Assembly: GCA_035624455.1 (NCBI GenBank) | Contig: DASPRM010000139.1 | Location: 1-64,000, forward strand | Length of the DNA stretch: 64,000 nucleotides | Direction: 5' to 3' | Source: Terriglobales bacterium | Lineage (GTDB): Bacteria > Acidobacteriota > Terriglobia > Terriglobales > Acidobacteriaceae | Shown here: piece by piece, positions 25,310-33,817 of the stretch | Position numbering within the stretch: the first letter of the stretch is position 1 | Layout of the letters: every line of letters starts with the position of its first letter | Notes under the pieces: generated by a model | The model's database searches: none | Seen by the model: only the letters and a program-made list of their open reading frames with translations | What the model was told of the DNA's origin: nothing | Made by a program: the position numbers and the translations under genes

Positions 25310-26869
25310 CTATTGCGATGTCCCTGTCGATGCGGCCGGAGGTTTGCTCGAATCGCGGCCGAGGTCGCCAAATGTCCATAGGCCGAAGGCCTTCAGGCTT
25401 TCGTCTTTCTTCTTTCGAATCAGCATTCGGGCGGTTCTTTCCGGGGGCCAGGGTGTGGCAAGGCGCTCCGGGCGGTCGGCGATCCAGTAGCTAGTCAGGG
25501 CCATCACCGCCGTATTGCGAAGCAGAATGTCCGGCTGCACCTTATCGAGGGTATCTACGGCAGAGTGATGGGTGAATTTGTACTCTGGCGAATCCTGATC
25601 GAGGTTGATTCCTGGAAGGCCGGCCAGGACGAAGGGGCCGACATCGGTGCCGAATTCAACGCCATCATCAGTCTTGAAAGTCCCAAAGGCACTAATTGAC
25701 TGGGCGAACTTCTCAACGGCCGGGATCAGATCGTCGCGGCCTCCAAGGTTAAAGCTAACAACGGGCCCTTGACCGTTGTCGAGAACGATGGCCGCCACGT
25801 GGTTCGGCATCTCGTTCTTATGCATCTTCACGTAGGCCAGGGACCCTAACAGTCCCTGTTCTTCGCCGGTGAACAGCACAAAGCGGATCGTTCGTTTGGG
25901 ACGGACTTTGGCGTTGAGAATTGCTTCCGCTGATCCAAGGGTAGTCGCTACGCCGACTCCATCATCGGTCGCGCCCTGAGCGAGGTCCCAGGAATCAAGA
26001 TGCCCGCCCACTACTACGATCTGCTCCGGATGTACTGACCCAGGAATTTCGCCGACAACGTTCGCTGTCTCCACCGGCCCGTCAATCACTCGGTTCTGAA
26101 CATCGAGTTTCACGTGTACCGCTTTGCCCTGCTTGAGAAAGCGCTCCAATTGCTGCTGATCTTCGGCCGCCATGCTGACAACTGGGATCTCGAAATACTC
26201 ATCGAAGCCGAGAGCGCCGGTATGAGTGAGATCCATCCCTCGCGCCTTCGTCCCACCTTGTCCGCCAATCACGGCGACAGCATGGGCGGCATAGGCAGCA
26301 CGGAGAAACGGACCGAACTTGACGTACAATTTTTCGCGCTGCTCGCGCGAGAGTTCGTCCTTCTGCTGCATCATCAGGATCTTGCCCGACCAATGCCCGG
26401 AGTTCTCTTTCACTTCACGATCAAGCTCGGTGAGATCGACAGTCACTACTTCAGCTTCAGCGCCACCCTTTGGCGTCGAGCCCACCCAACCGAGAGAATC
26501 GATGTGAAGGTGGCGATGGATTGGGGAAACCAGTTCCGCGTCGGCGGAGACGCGGGTCCATCCACGCGAGAGGCTCCACTTCTCCGCCCTTACGTTCGAG
26601 AGGCCGATCGATCGCATTTTTGCCAGGCCCCACTCAATTGCCTGAGCTGCCTGTGGAGAACCGGTCACGCGTCCGCCTATGTCATCGCTGAGCTCTTCCA
26701 GGTAGTCGTAGGAATGAGAGTTCATGGTGGCTTGTCCAGCGATTGCCGTCAGCGCGGGCAAAGTGCCATCCGTGGCGGGAACTGGTGGTTCGAAGTTGGC
26801 ATCGGCAGCGCGGAGGGTCAGAGAGCTTGCGATCAGCAGAAGAGTAGAGGCGAGTGCGATTGGTTTCAA
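25310..26869 (-). CDS. Exported M28-family zinc peptidase with PA domain
   Basis: A protein of 519 residues with a signal peptide (ASTLLLIASSLTLRAADA). After an N-terminal cap (residues about 45-120), a protease-associated (PA) insert spans about 130-255 (AVIGGQGGTKARGMDLTHTG, IPVVSMAAEDQQQL). The M28 catalytic core follows. Zinc and catalytic residues are in VVGGHLDSWDLAQGATDDGVG (His, Asp, bridging Asp) and FTGEEQGLLGS (catalytic Glu pair), and a late His in YKFTHHSAVDTLD. This is the pattern of bacterial aminopeptidases or carboxypeptidases that trim extracellular peptides. It acts in the periplasm or outside. It is probably monocistronic. Confidence 0.9.
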   Translation of the reverse strand: MKPIALASTLLLIASSLTLRAADANFEPPVPATDGTLPALTAIAGQATMNSHSYDYLEELSDDIGGRVTGSPQAAQAIEWGLAKMRSIGLSNVRAEKWSLSRGWTRVSADAELVSPIHRHLHIDSLGWVGSTPKGGAEAEVVTVDLTELDREVKENSGHWSGKILMMQQKDELSREQREKLYVKFGPFLRAAYAAHAVAVIGGQGGTKARGMDLTHTGALGFDEYFEIPVVSMAAEDQQQLERFLKQGKAVHVKLDVQNRVIDGPVETANVVGEIPGSVHPEQIVVVGGHLDSWDLAQGATDDGVGVATTLGSAEAILNAKVRPKRTIRFVLFTGEEQGLLGSLAYVKMHKNEMPNHVAAIVLDNGQGPVVSFNLGGRDDLIPAVEKFAQSISAFGTFKTDDGVEFGTDVGPFVLAGLPGINLDQDSPEYKFTHHSAVDTLDKVQPDILLRNTAVMALTSYWIADRPERLATPWPPERTARMLIRKKKDESLKAFGLWTFGDLGRDSSKPPAASTGTSQ

Positions 26870-27085
26870 GAATTCCCCCGAAAGTGCGGGCGCTCAAAAC
26901 ATCATAACAAGAGCTCTGCCGCGCCGCTCACGGCGACAAGGCGGGTGGCGTGAGGCTGCTCCTTTTGGTAGCATCGCGCAACCGTGAAAGGGTGGGACCT
27001 GAAATCCCAAGACGAGCTGCATTTTTTCTTATGGACCGGCTGTCCGACTAACATCTTCTCGATTAGAGCACTGAGCTAGCGTCTT

Positions 27086-27694
27086 ATGAAATACGATTTC
27101 CTGATAGAGACGTATGCCACCGAGCGACTGAAGGTGGTGAGTGTGTGGAGTGAGTTCAGGGATGAGGATATGCAAGTGCGTCCGCGCGCCCAGGATCCGC
27201 GAGGGCGGAGTGTCCATGAACAAATGGTGCATCAGTGTATGAGCGAGGACATCTGGTTTCGGACAATGCTAGGAATCGACGTGGGCGCGCCTCCTCTGCC
27301 ATCGCCAGAGAAGCGTTTGGAGTTCATCCGGCGATATGTAGAGGACAGTGGAAAGCGGCTAACAGTTTTGCGCGATAAGGGCGAATCCTGGTGGGAAGAG
27401 GAGGTGCAGTTCTTTGACGTGCGGCGCTCGCGCGCCTGGGTGATGACTCGCAGACTCACGCACACCGCGCATCATCGCGGGCAGCAAATGGCGATGCTAC
27501 GCATGCTGGGAAGAGACTTGCACAGCAATTACGGTCCAACGGCTGATACCGGCGGATTGATGCAGAACCACGCTCCGACCATTTACGCCTACTCCACCCT
27601 GGAGGCGCTGCTCGCGGGGGAGGCGACCGGCGGGGAGAAGACCGCTCTGCCGAAGCCTGCGGGCAAACCCGTCACAGAGCGGCCGGGAGAGTAA
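27086..27694 (+). CDS. DinB-superfamily metalloprotein
   Basis: A 202-residue DinB/YfiT-like four-helix-bundle protein. This family is unrelated to the DinB polymerase despite the name. Metal-binding histidines are visible in VHEQMVHQCMSED and in the paired-His motif LTHTAHHRGQQMAMLRMLG near residue 125. Family members include bacillithiol- or mycothiol-dependent S-transferases and hydrolases. Since bshC is also in this window, a bacillithiol-dependent transferase is an attractive but unproven idea. The C-terminal 20 residues are Lys/Pro-rich and probably disordered. It is a single-gene unit. Confidence 0.82.
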   Translation: MKYDFLIETYATERLKVVSVWSEFRDEDMQVRPRAQDPRGRSVHEQMVHQCMSEDIWFRTMLGIDVGAPPLPSPEKRLEFIRRYVEDSGKRLTVLRDKGESWWEEEVQFFDVRRSRAWVMTRRLTHTAHHRGQQMAMLRMLGRDLHSNYGPTADTGGLMQNHAPTIYAYSTLEALLAGEATGGEKTALPKPAGKPVTERPGE

Positions 27695-27773
27695 AGGGCA
27701 AAGATGTGCCGCGGGACACGCTGTCGCTTAGCACGGCGTTCCAAAGAGTGGGCAGCAATCGCAGCGCAGAGAC

Positions 27774-28199
27774 CTACGGGATAGCGTAATTACGGGCGGC
27801 AGATGCGGTAATCACAGCGAAGTGAATATAGGAAGTGGCGCGTTCCAATTTGTGATGCCCGGCCCGGTGAAATAGGTAAGCGGCACCCACATTGGCTCCG
27901 ACCATTCCCAGGCTGAAGGCCACAAATCCTGGCCGGCTATTCACCAGGGCTTGTGGTAATTCTGCTTCGGGATAACCAAGACGCATGTTGCGATAGGTGG
28001 AGTGGACGTCAGCCAGCCGACTCATAGTGATTGCGCCGAACAAGGCGACATTCTCGCGATCGACAAAATGATGAGGCGGGACCCTGGGAGCCTCAGCTTT
28101 GGGCTCAACCAGCATCTCGTGGTCGGCGTCGCTATCTGCAGCCTGAGCCAGCGATGCAAACCAGCAAATCAGCACTATGGTGAGTACTTTCTTCAGCAT
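27774..28199 (-). CDS. Exported/membrane hypothetical protein
   Basis: A protein of 141 residues from the ATG at 28199 (GAAGTGGAAGT just upstream). A signal peptide or first membrane helix covers residues 1-21 (VLTIVLICWFASLAQAA). Two to three more hydrophobic segments follow (VALFGAITMSRLADVHSTYR, GFVAFSLGMVGANVGAAYLF, YIHFAVITASAARNYAIP), so it is probably a small integral membrane protein with an exported N-terminal loop. I do not recognise the family, although proteins of this layout are common as hypothetical proteins in Acidobacteriota. It lies upstream of a convergent DinB-like gene and has no functional context. Confidence 0.65.
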   Translation of the reverse strand: MLKKVLTIVLICWFASLAQAADSDADHEMLVEPKAEAPRVPPHHFVDRENVALFGAITMSRLADVHSTYRNMRLGYPEAELPQALVNSRPGFVAFSLGMVGANVGAAYLFHRAGHHKLERATSYIHFAVITASAARNYAIP

Positions 28200-28322
28200 A
28201 CTTCCACTTCTAAATCGGCCCCCACAAGCAGAACTTGAGGCCAATCAGGAGTGAAAGCAACTTACGAAAGCAGTTGGACGCTTACTCTCTTGGTTCTTGA
28301 TCTTTGGGATGCGAGCCGGAGT

Positions 28323-29501
28323 CTACTGTTTCACTCCGGCTGCATTCATCTGCTCCATCTTTGCGAGATCGGTTTTAGCGCGCTCAGACTGTTCTCCTTC
28401 GGGCACCAATCCCACAAATAAGCGCAGATGTTTTGCGGCAAGTGTGTAATCGCCCTTGGCAGCATAGATCTTCCCCAGCAGGAATTGGATCCGTGGTTCT
28501 TGATGCTGGGTATCCAGCTCTTCGGCCTTCAGAGCTGCCTTTTCGGCGTCGGCTAATTTCTGTGAATTAAAACTGGCGGCTGCACTGTAGAAGTAAGCGA
28601 TAGGGTAGGCGGTAGGGCTGAGTTCAATGACCTTGTCGGCATACTGAATGACGTCGGTCCAGTGCTTATTCACAGCCGCGAGTTGGGCCAAACGCAAGTA
28701 TGGTGGTGCATACTTGGGATCGGCAGCGGCAGCTTTCAGATAAGACTCGCGTGCCTGATCCAGGTGATTTTCGTTTTGCTGCACTTCTCCGAGAAGCAGC
28801 CAGGCGGAAGCATACTTGTCATAGAGCTGTACTGCCTTGACAAGGCGCTTCTCGGCATCAGGCAGCTTGTTTTTCTTCAGGTCGTCGCGAGCCTTGTCAT
28901 ACTCCTTCGTGGCTCCGGGAGGGGCCTGCAGGCTGGTCACGCTGATGCTGCCGGATTCGCTCTTGCCAGCTTTCTTCAGAACGATAGTGCCTACGTTGGG
29001 ATCGTCCATGAACCTGTGGCCGGCGAGGGCGATGCTGGATGAGGTGTAGCCAGGCAAATCCGCCCGGAGTTCGCACGCCCAGAGCTGGCGCTCGGAGACT
29101 CGTGTGCCGTTGTTAATTGTGTTGATGAAGTCTCGGCCTTCAGAGGCGTCCGGCACCATGGTGTTAGCCCGGCTTCCCAAAAGAATGCTGAACTGGCCGT
29201 GGGAGTCGGTATAAGCCTCGCGGCGAATGTTGGCATTGCAAACGCGCACGATGGTAACCGGCTCCGGGGGCTCACCGCCTTCTTCCATTACTACTTTTCC
29301 CGTAAGGTAGGCACCCGTAGTGGTGTTGTCAGGAAATTGTCCAACGGGTGGAATATTTGGATTAGTGCCACGCCCAGGCGTCGAGGTCCCTGCACTGCCA
29401 CCGGTACTTCCGCCTCCAGACTTAGCTTGTGCTCCTGCAAGAGGCAGAATGGTTAAGACGGCCAAAAGAGTAAGTAGGGAGGCGGTAAGGGTGGAAGTCA
29501 T
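28323..29501 (-). CDS. Exported TPR-repeat protein with carboxypeptidase-regulatory-like domain
   Basis: A protein of 392 residues from the ATG at 29501 with AGGGGG upstream. It has a signal peptide (LTASLLTLLAVLTILPLAGAQA), then a Gly/Ser-rich stretch. A beta domain resembling carboxypeptidase regulatory domains covers about residues 60-170 (YLTGKVVMEEGGEPPEPVTIV, YTDSHGQFSILLGS). From about residue 200 there are five or six tetratricopeptide repeats, such as YASAWLLLGEVQQNENHLDQA and YAPPYLRLAQLAAVNKHWTDV. TPR domains mediate protein binding, so it is probably a periplasmic or surface scaffold. The partner is unknown. It is monocistronic. Confidence 0.82.
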   Translation of the reverse strand: MTSTLTASLLTLLAVLTILPLAGAQAKSGGGSTGGSAGTSTPGRGTNPNIPPVGQFPDNTTTGAYLTGKVVMEEGGEPPEPVTIVRVCNANIRREAYTDSHGQFSILLGSRANTMVPDASEGRDFINTINNGTRVSERQLWACELRADLPGYTSSSIALAGHRFMDDPNVGTIVLKKAGKSESGSISVTSLQAPPGATKEYDKARDDLKKNKLPDAEKRLVKAVQLYDKYASAWLLLGEVQQNENHLDQARESYLKAAAADPKYAPPYLRLAQLAAVNKHWTDVIQYADKVIELSPTAYPIAYFYSAAASFNSQKLADAEKAALKAEELDTQHQEPRIQFLLGKIYAAKGDYTLAAKHLRLFVGLVPEGEQSERAKTDLAKMEQMNAAGVKQ

Positions 29502-29826
29502 GGAGAACCCCCTAAGCAAGTGCCTGGGATACAAAAAAAGGTGGAGAGAGCACCCTTTGTGCAGAGCATTTTACTCCCCTTTTGGAGCGCACAGCATTCT
29601 TTCTCCCAGGCTCATGTGCGACGATTGATCGCCCGATCGAACGCCGCCAGTTGGTGAGGTAACACCCGAATAGCGCTTGAACAGAGGACTCCCTTAGCAC
29701 CTCTGCCGATGGCAGGCTCGGCCAAGTGTGCAGTCCCTTCCGTAATCCATCGCAGCTGCGAATCCCCACATCAAATCAGTGGGTTGCGATAGGTTGAACA
29801 TAGGTTGAACGTGGGAGCGCTGGTCC
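29502..29826. other. Intergenic region with tandem 11-base repeat
   Basis: These 325 bases lie between the TPR gene (minus) and the PilZ-type gene (plus). The only structure I see is a perfect tandem duplication of ATAGGTTGAAC at 29789-29799 and 29800-29810, 16 bases before the ATG. Eleven bases is one helical turn, so two adjacent protein sites on one DNA face are possible. Confidence 0.45.
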
Positions 29827-30444
29827 GTGAAATGGTTGCCCAAGGTAAGGGGTTTCCGCGTGGCACGAAATGAAGCCCTCATAGTGAGCGACATAGGGGT
29901 TTCCCGTCCGACACGTTTTAAGCTGAAGACACCCTTACGCTACCGCGGCTCGAGTGAATTCCAGTGGCATGATGGGATCACAGAGAACATCAGTTGCACC
30001 GGGGTATTGTTTCGTGCTGAGGGGCCGGTTGAACCTCGAACGCCCATCGCCATCCGTTTTACTCTGCCCCAGGCAATTGCCGGGCAGACTCCGATTGAGG
30101 TCACCTGCGACGCATACGTGGTGCGCCGCGCCAGCATTAGTGCGCCTGAGGACGGAGGCTTTTCGATTGCGGCCGCGATCCTCAACTACCATCTGCCGAC
30201 CGAGAGGCAGGCCTATGAACCTGCAGTGGGAGTTGTGGTTCCAGAAGGAACGGGATCCGTAGACCCAATGCAGGTTATCCATCAACTCAACGGACAACTT
30301 GCGGTGGTGATTGGGAACTGCGACCTAATTCTCAGCCACGCCGAGTTGGACGAAAACTTACAAAAGAGCGTTGACAATATTCGGAACGCGGGACTGCGAA
30401 TTGCGACGCTGATCCGTGAACGAATTGTTAAGGCTAGTCACTAA
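29827..30444 (+). CDS. PilZ domain fused to an orphan DHp-like helical domain
   Basis: A protein of 205 residues. Residues about 25-125 form a PilZ-type beta-barrel: the basic N-terminal RPTRFKLKTPLRYRG and the NISCTG motif (N/DxSxxG) match the cyclic-di-GMP site, though the RxxxR part is imperfect. Residues about 150-203 (MQVIHQLNGQLAVVIGNCDL and the helix after it) resemble the first helix of a histidine-kinase DHp domain, with His-154 in the place of the phospho-accepting histidine. No ATPase domain follows. It could be a cyclic-di-GMP-controlled phosphotransfer or dimerisation module. Both domain calls are from pattern only. Confidence 0.65.
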   Translation: MKWLPKVRGFRVARNEALIVSDIGVSRPTRFKLKTPLRYRGSSEFQWHDGITENISCTGVLFRAEGPVEPRTPIAIRFTLPQAIAGQTPIEVTCDAYVVRRASISAPEDGGFSIAAAILNYHLPTERQAYEPAVGVVVPEGTGSVDPMQVIHQLNGQLAVVIGNCDLILSHAELDENLQKSVDNIRNAGLRIATLIRERIVKASH

Positions 30445-30464
30445 ATGCAAAAGGAGTAGCAGTA

Positions 30465-30647
30465 ATGCAACCGTCGGGCAACACACTCCCCCATCCCACG
30501 GCGGATGCATCCTCGAAGCGAGACAGTCTGGTATGGATCGATCGCTATATCAGGCTCGTGGATGTGCTGCTGGAGAATGCTGAGACTGATAAGCAAGATC
30601 CTCTGGGCCTGCAAGCACTATGCCGGACCAGCACGCGGTCACAGTAG
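30465..30647 (+). CDS. Small hypothetical protein after the PilZ gene
   Basis: A 60-codon frame with a near-ideal AAGGAG ribosome site 9 bases before its ATG and only 20 bases after the stop of the PilZ-DHp gene. The translation has a polar N terminus and a helical middle (DRYIRLVDVLLENAETD). No family is recognised. The spacing and ribosome site argue for a real, co-transcribed gene that may work with the PilZ protein. Confidence 0.5.
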   Translation: MQPSGNTLPHPTADASSKRDSLVWIDRYIRLVDVLLENAETDKQDPLGLQALCRTSTRSQ

Positions 30648-30722
30648 AAACCCTAACCTTCTTCCAGCCGGTCCGGCGGAACATGGCCGGGCCGGCTTAT
30701 CTTTGCTTTGTACAATGTCTGC

Positions 30723-31232
30723 ATGCTTTCCATCCGGTGTGCCACCGCTGATGACGTTGAACTGATTCTGCAATTCATTCACGATTTGGCGGAATACGAG
30801 CGCGAGCCACAGGCCGTGGTGGCCACGCGAGAAGATCTGATCCGCGACGGCTTCAGCGATCGTCCCAAGTTCCACGTTCTGATCGCAGATTGGAACAAAC
30901 AGCCTGCAGGCTTCGCGTTTTATTTCTTCAATTACTCCACCTGGCGAGGCAAGTCAGGGCTCCATCTCGAGGATTTATTCGTTCAGCCTGAATATCGAGA
31001 AAAGGGAATTGGCAAGGCGCTGCTGGCGGAACTGGCAGAAATTGCGGTGCAGGAGAACTGCTATGGGCTGCGCTGGGAAGTTTTGGATTGGAACACTCCG
31101 GCCATTGATTTCTATGAACGAGTAGGAGGAGAGGTTCTCAGACACTGGCTCCCAGTACGATTGACGGGCCAACCGCTACTGCGTTTAGCAGAAGCAGCGA
31201 GCGGGGGCCGAGGGAATCCGACTGGTTGCTAG
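30723..31232 (+). CDS. GNAT acetyltransferase (diamine/SSAT-like)
   Basis: A 169-residue N-acetyltransferase starting at ATG 30723. The acetyl-CoA-binding motif A is visible as LFVQPEYREKGIGKALLAEL (R/QxxGxG/A type). The context around it, EYEREPQAVVATREDL, YFFNYSTWRGKSGLHLEDLF and WEVLDWNTPAIDFYERVG, is that of the spermidine/spermine (diamine) N1-acetyltransferase group. It probably acetylates a polyamine, or a small amine or amino acid such as thialysine. It lies on its own between the small frame and the GT2 gene. Confidence 0.88.
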   Translation: MLSIRCATADDVELILQFIHDLAEYEREPQAVVATREDLIRDGFSDRPKFHVLIADWNKQPAGFAFYFFNYSTWRGKSGLHLEDLFVQPEYREKGIGKALLAELAEIAVQENCYGLRWEVLDWNTPAIDFYERVGGEVLRHWLPVRLTGQPLLRLAEAASGGRGNPTGC

Positions 31233-31259
31233 AGTTGGCAGAATTGTTATTCGCATCTT

Positions 31260-32264
31260 ATGCGAGGCATTTATAATCAAAATATCGTGCTTAAGTATTC
31301 GATCGTAGTTCCCTTTCATAACGAAGCGGAGAACGTTACCGAACTCTATGACCGGCTCAAGGATGTCATGGAGACGACGGGAGAAGGGTTCGAACTTGTT
31401 TTTGTGGACGACGGCAGTTCCGACGCCACTTTCGAACTGTTGCGCGAGATCGCCGAGATTGACAGCCGAGTGACGGTGGTGAAACTGCGCCGCAATTTTG
31501 GTCAGACTTCGGCTTTGGCGGCGGGTTTTGATCACGCTCGCGGCGAATACGTGATCGCGATGGACGGTGACCTCCAGCACGATCCGAGCGAAATTCCGGA
31601 CTTCATTGCCAAGGTCAACGAGGGCTATGACATTGTCAGTGGCTGGCGCAAACAGCGAATCGATCATCTTTTGCTGCGCCGCATCCCATCCCGTGCCGCG
31701 AACTGGATGATGGCGCGATTGAGCGGCGTGGATATTCACGACTTCGGAACAACCTATAAGGCCTACCGACGGGAATTGCTGACCCAGATTCCGCTGTATG
31801 GTGAACTGCACCGTTTCATTCCTGCCCTGGCATCCTGGTATGGGGCGTCAATCTGCGAGATTCCCATCAGCAACCTCAATCGTGAACGGGGAAATTCACA
31901 TTATGGAATCGGGCGCACACTGCGCGTGTTCTTCGACCTGATCACGATTCGCTTTCTACTTCGCTACCTGCAGCGGCCACTGCATTTCTTTGGGTCGGTA
32001 GGGATGTTGAGTGCCTCAGCAGGATGCGCGATTGGCATATGGCTGGCGATTCTGAAGATCGTGCGGAATGCCGACGTGATGACGGCACACGGTCCGCTGA
32101 TTATTTTTGCTGCCGTACTGATCCTGGCGGGTGTACAGATGCTCGCCCTGGGTCTGCTGGGAGAGATGCATGTGCGCCATTATCACGATTCGGTGCGCCA
32201 TGCGCCGTACTCGGTGGATCGCATCCTGCGCTCGAAGAACGAACAGTCCACTATCGCCGACTAA
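31260..32264 (+). CDS. GT2 glycosyltransferase with two C-terminal membrane helices
   Basis: A protein of 334 residues; an in-frame GTG at 31287 is an alternative start. It is a GT-A fold enzyme of the dolichol-phosphate mannosyltransferase/GtrB type: nucleotide-sugar site YSIVVPFHNEAENV, FVDDGSSD, the DxD-containing AMDGDLQHDPSEIP and RRNFGQTSALAAGFDHA. Two hydrophobic helices near the C terminus (residues about 236-260 and 270-297) anchor it to the cytoplasmic face of the inner membrane. The likely role is transfer of a sugar from a nucleotide to undecaprenyl phosphate. No flippase or other polysaccharide gene is adjacent. Confidence 0.9.
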   Translation: MRGIYNQNIVLKYSIVVPFHNEAENVTELYDRLKDVMETTGEGFELVFVDDGSSDATFELLREIAEIDSRVTVVKLRRNFGQTSALAAGFDHARGEYVIAMDGDLQHDPSEIPDFIAKVNEGYDIVSGWRKQRIDHLLLRRIPSRAANWMMARLSGVDIHDFGTTYKAYRRELLTQIPLYGELHRFIPALASWYGASICEIPISNLNRERGNSHYGIGRTLRVFFDLITIRFLLRYLQRPLHFFGSVGMLSASAGCAIGIWLAILKIVRNADVMTAHGPLIIFAAVLILAGVQMLALGLLGEMHVRHYHDSVRHAPYSVDRILRSKNEQSTIAD

Positions 32265-32455
32265 GGTTCTCCACAGTAGTTCGGGGCTCACCTCCGCCAC
32301 CCCTGTGATTCCCATCACCGCTTACGTTTGACCAGTTGCTGCAGACTAATTGCGCCCCCAGAGCCGTTTTTGGCCTAGCGGCTGCGGGGATTCATTGGCT
32401 GACCGCACCTTAGGCTCCCGGGCACAAGGGCCCGCGAACAAAAGTCCGACTCACA

Positions 32456-32461
32456 TATAAT
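32456..32461 (+). promoter_or_regulatory. Candidate -10 element of the aminotransferase gene
   Basis: A perfect TATAAT stands 15 bases before the ATG at 32476. No good -35 hexamer is found at 16-18 bases. If used, the transcript would have a very short leader. Confidence 0.35.
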
Positions 32462-32475
32462 GCGTAGGTCGTCAT

Positions 32476-33672
32476 ATGCCAACCATGGATAAAGTCACAC
32501 ATGAACTTCGTCTGGCCAGGCGCATGGCCCGGCTGGGAACAGAAACCGCGTTCGAGGTCCTGGTGCGCGCTAAGGCTTTGGAGCGCCAGGGCAAGGAGAT
32601 TATTCACCTGGAAATCGGTGAGCCGGATTTTGATACCCCGGCCAACATCGTCGAAGCTGGCGCTGATGCTCTCCGTCACGGGTGGACGCATTACGGCCCG
32701 TCTGCCGGTTTGCCCGAACTGCGCGAGACCATCGCCCAATATGTGAGCAGGACTAGGGGAGTAAGAGTCGGACCCGAGGAAGTGGTGGTTGTTCCGGGCG
32801 GCAAGCCGATCATTTTCTTCAGCATATTGGCACTGGTTGAAGAAGGGGATGAAGTCATCTATCCCAATCCTGGTTTCCCCATCTACGAGTCGATGATCAA
32901 CTTCCTGGACGCGACGGCGGTACCAATTCGTCTGCGCGAGGAATTGGATTTCCGGCTCGATGTGAACGAGTTGGCGGATCTGATTAGCGAGCGCACCAAG
33001 CTGATTATTCTGAATTCACCCCAAAATCCCACGGGGGGAGTGCTCACCGAAAAGGATGTGCGCGACATTGCTGCTGCGATCGGGGATCGCGACATCATGG
33101 TGCTGTCAGACGAAATCTACAGTCGGCTAATCTTCGAAGGTAAACATCACTCGATCCTCTCGCTGGACGATTGGAAGGATCGGACAATCCTGCTGGACGG
33201 CTTTTCCAAGACCTATGCCATGACGGGCTGGCGCATGGGATATGGCGTGATGCGCGCCGACCTGGCAGCGCACATAGCGCGCCTGATGACGAACTCCAAT
33301 TCCTGTACTGCCAGTTTCACTCAGGTAGCTGGCATTGAGGCACTCACGGGGGATCAGTCGCCCGTGGAGGGCATGGATGCGGAATTCAAACGCCGCCGGG
33401 ATATGTTTGTCGGGCGCATCAATCGGATCAAAGGCTTCTCTTGCCGTTTGCCAAAGGGCGCGTTTTACACCTTCCCCAATATCACGGGAACGGGCTGGTC
33501 GTCGAAGAAGCTCGCCGATGCATTGCTGGAAGAGGCTGGCGTAGCGGCGCTTTCCGGAACGGCATTTGGTAGGTTCGGGGAAGGCTATCTCCGGTTTAGC
33601 GTGGCCAATTCGTACGAAAACCTGGAAAAGGCAGCAGACAGAATCGAGGAATGGGTAAAGGCCCGTCTATAG
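32476..33672 (+). CDS. Class I/II PLP-dependent aminotransferase
   Basis: A fold-type I aminotransferase of 398 residues (a second ATG is 9 bases in). The sequence has the aspartate-aminotransferase subgroup I-gamma look: HLEIGEPDFDTP near the N terminus, YGPSAGLPELRE, NSPQNPTGGVL, SDEIYSRL with the PLP-contacting Asp and Tyr, the Schiff-base Lys in LLDGFSKTYAMTGWRMGY, and the substrate-carboxylate Arg in GYLRFSVANS. It converts an amino acid plus a 2-oxo acid. Whether the natural pair is aspartate, alanine or aromatic cannot be told. A 2-hydroxyacid dehydrogenase follows beyond a terminator, so the two may not be co-expressed. Confidence 0.9.
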   Translation: MPTMDKVTHELRLARRMARLGTETAFEVLVRAKALERQGKEIIHLEIGEPDFDTPANIVEAGADALRHGWTHYGPSAGLPELRETIAQYVSRTRGVRVGPEEVVVVPGGKPIIFFSILALVEEGDEVIYPNPGFPIYESMINFLDATAVPIRLREELDFRLDVNELADLISERTKLIILNSPQNPTGGVLTEKDVRDIAAAIGDRDIMVLSDEIYSRLIFEGKHHSILSLDDWKDRTILLDGFSKTYAMTGWRMGYGVMRADLAAHIARLMTNSNSCTASFTQVAGIEALTGDQSPVEGMDAEFKRRRDMFVGRINRIKGFSCRLPKGAFYTFPNITGTGWSSKKLADALLEEAGVAALSGTAFGRFGEGYLRFSVANSYENLEKAADRIEEWVKARL

Positions 33673-33705
33673 TGATAAACCGGCTCTGCCGCCAGTTCCA
33701 GGCAC

Positions 33706-33734
33706 AAAAACGCCCGCATTGTGCGGGCGTTTTG
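33706..33734. terminator. Bidirectional rho-independent terminator
   Basis: A perfect 9-bp stem, ACGCCCGCA (33710-33718) and TGCGGGCGT (33722-33730), has a TTG loop and is flanked by A and T runs on the two sides. It separates the aminotransferase gene from the dehydrogenase gene. Confidence 0.85.
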
Positions 33735-33817
33735 CATTGGGCTGTTGTCAAAGCCTTTCCGGAAGGCAGTCCACTGGTTCATACTCGTACGAGGTTCGGG
33801 GCGAGGATGGAACGACA

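Noticed and set aside
26900-27085. tRNA-like sequence between the M28 peptidase and DinB-like genes
   Set aside because: Short complementary stretches are present, but no acceptor stem or T arm can be formed.
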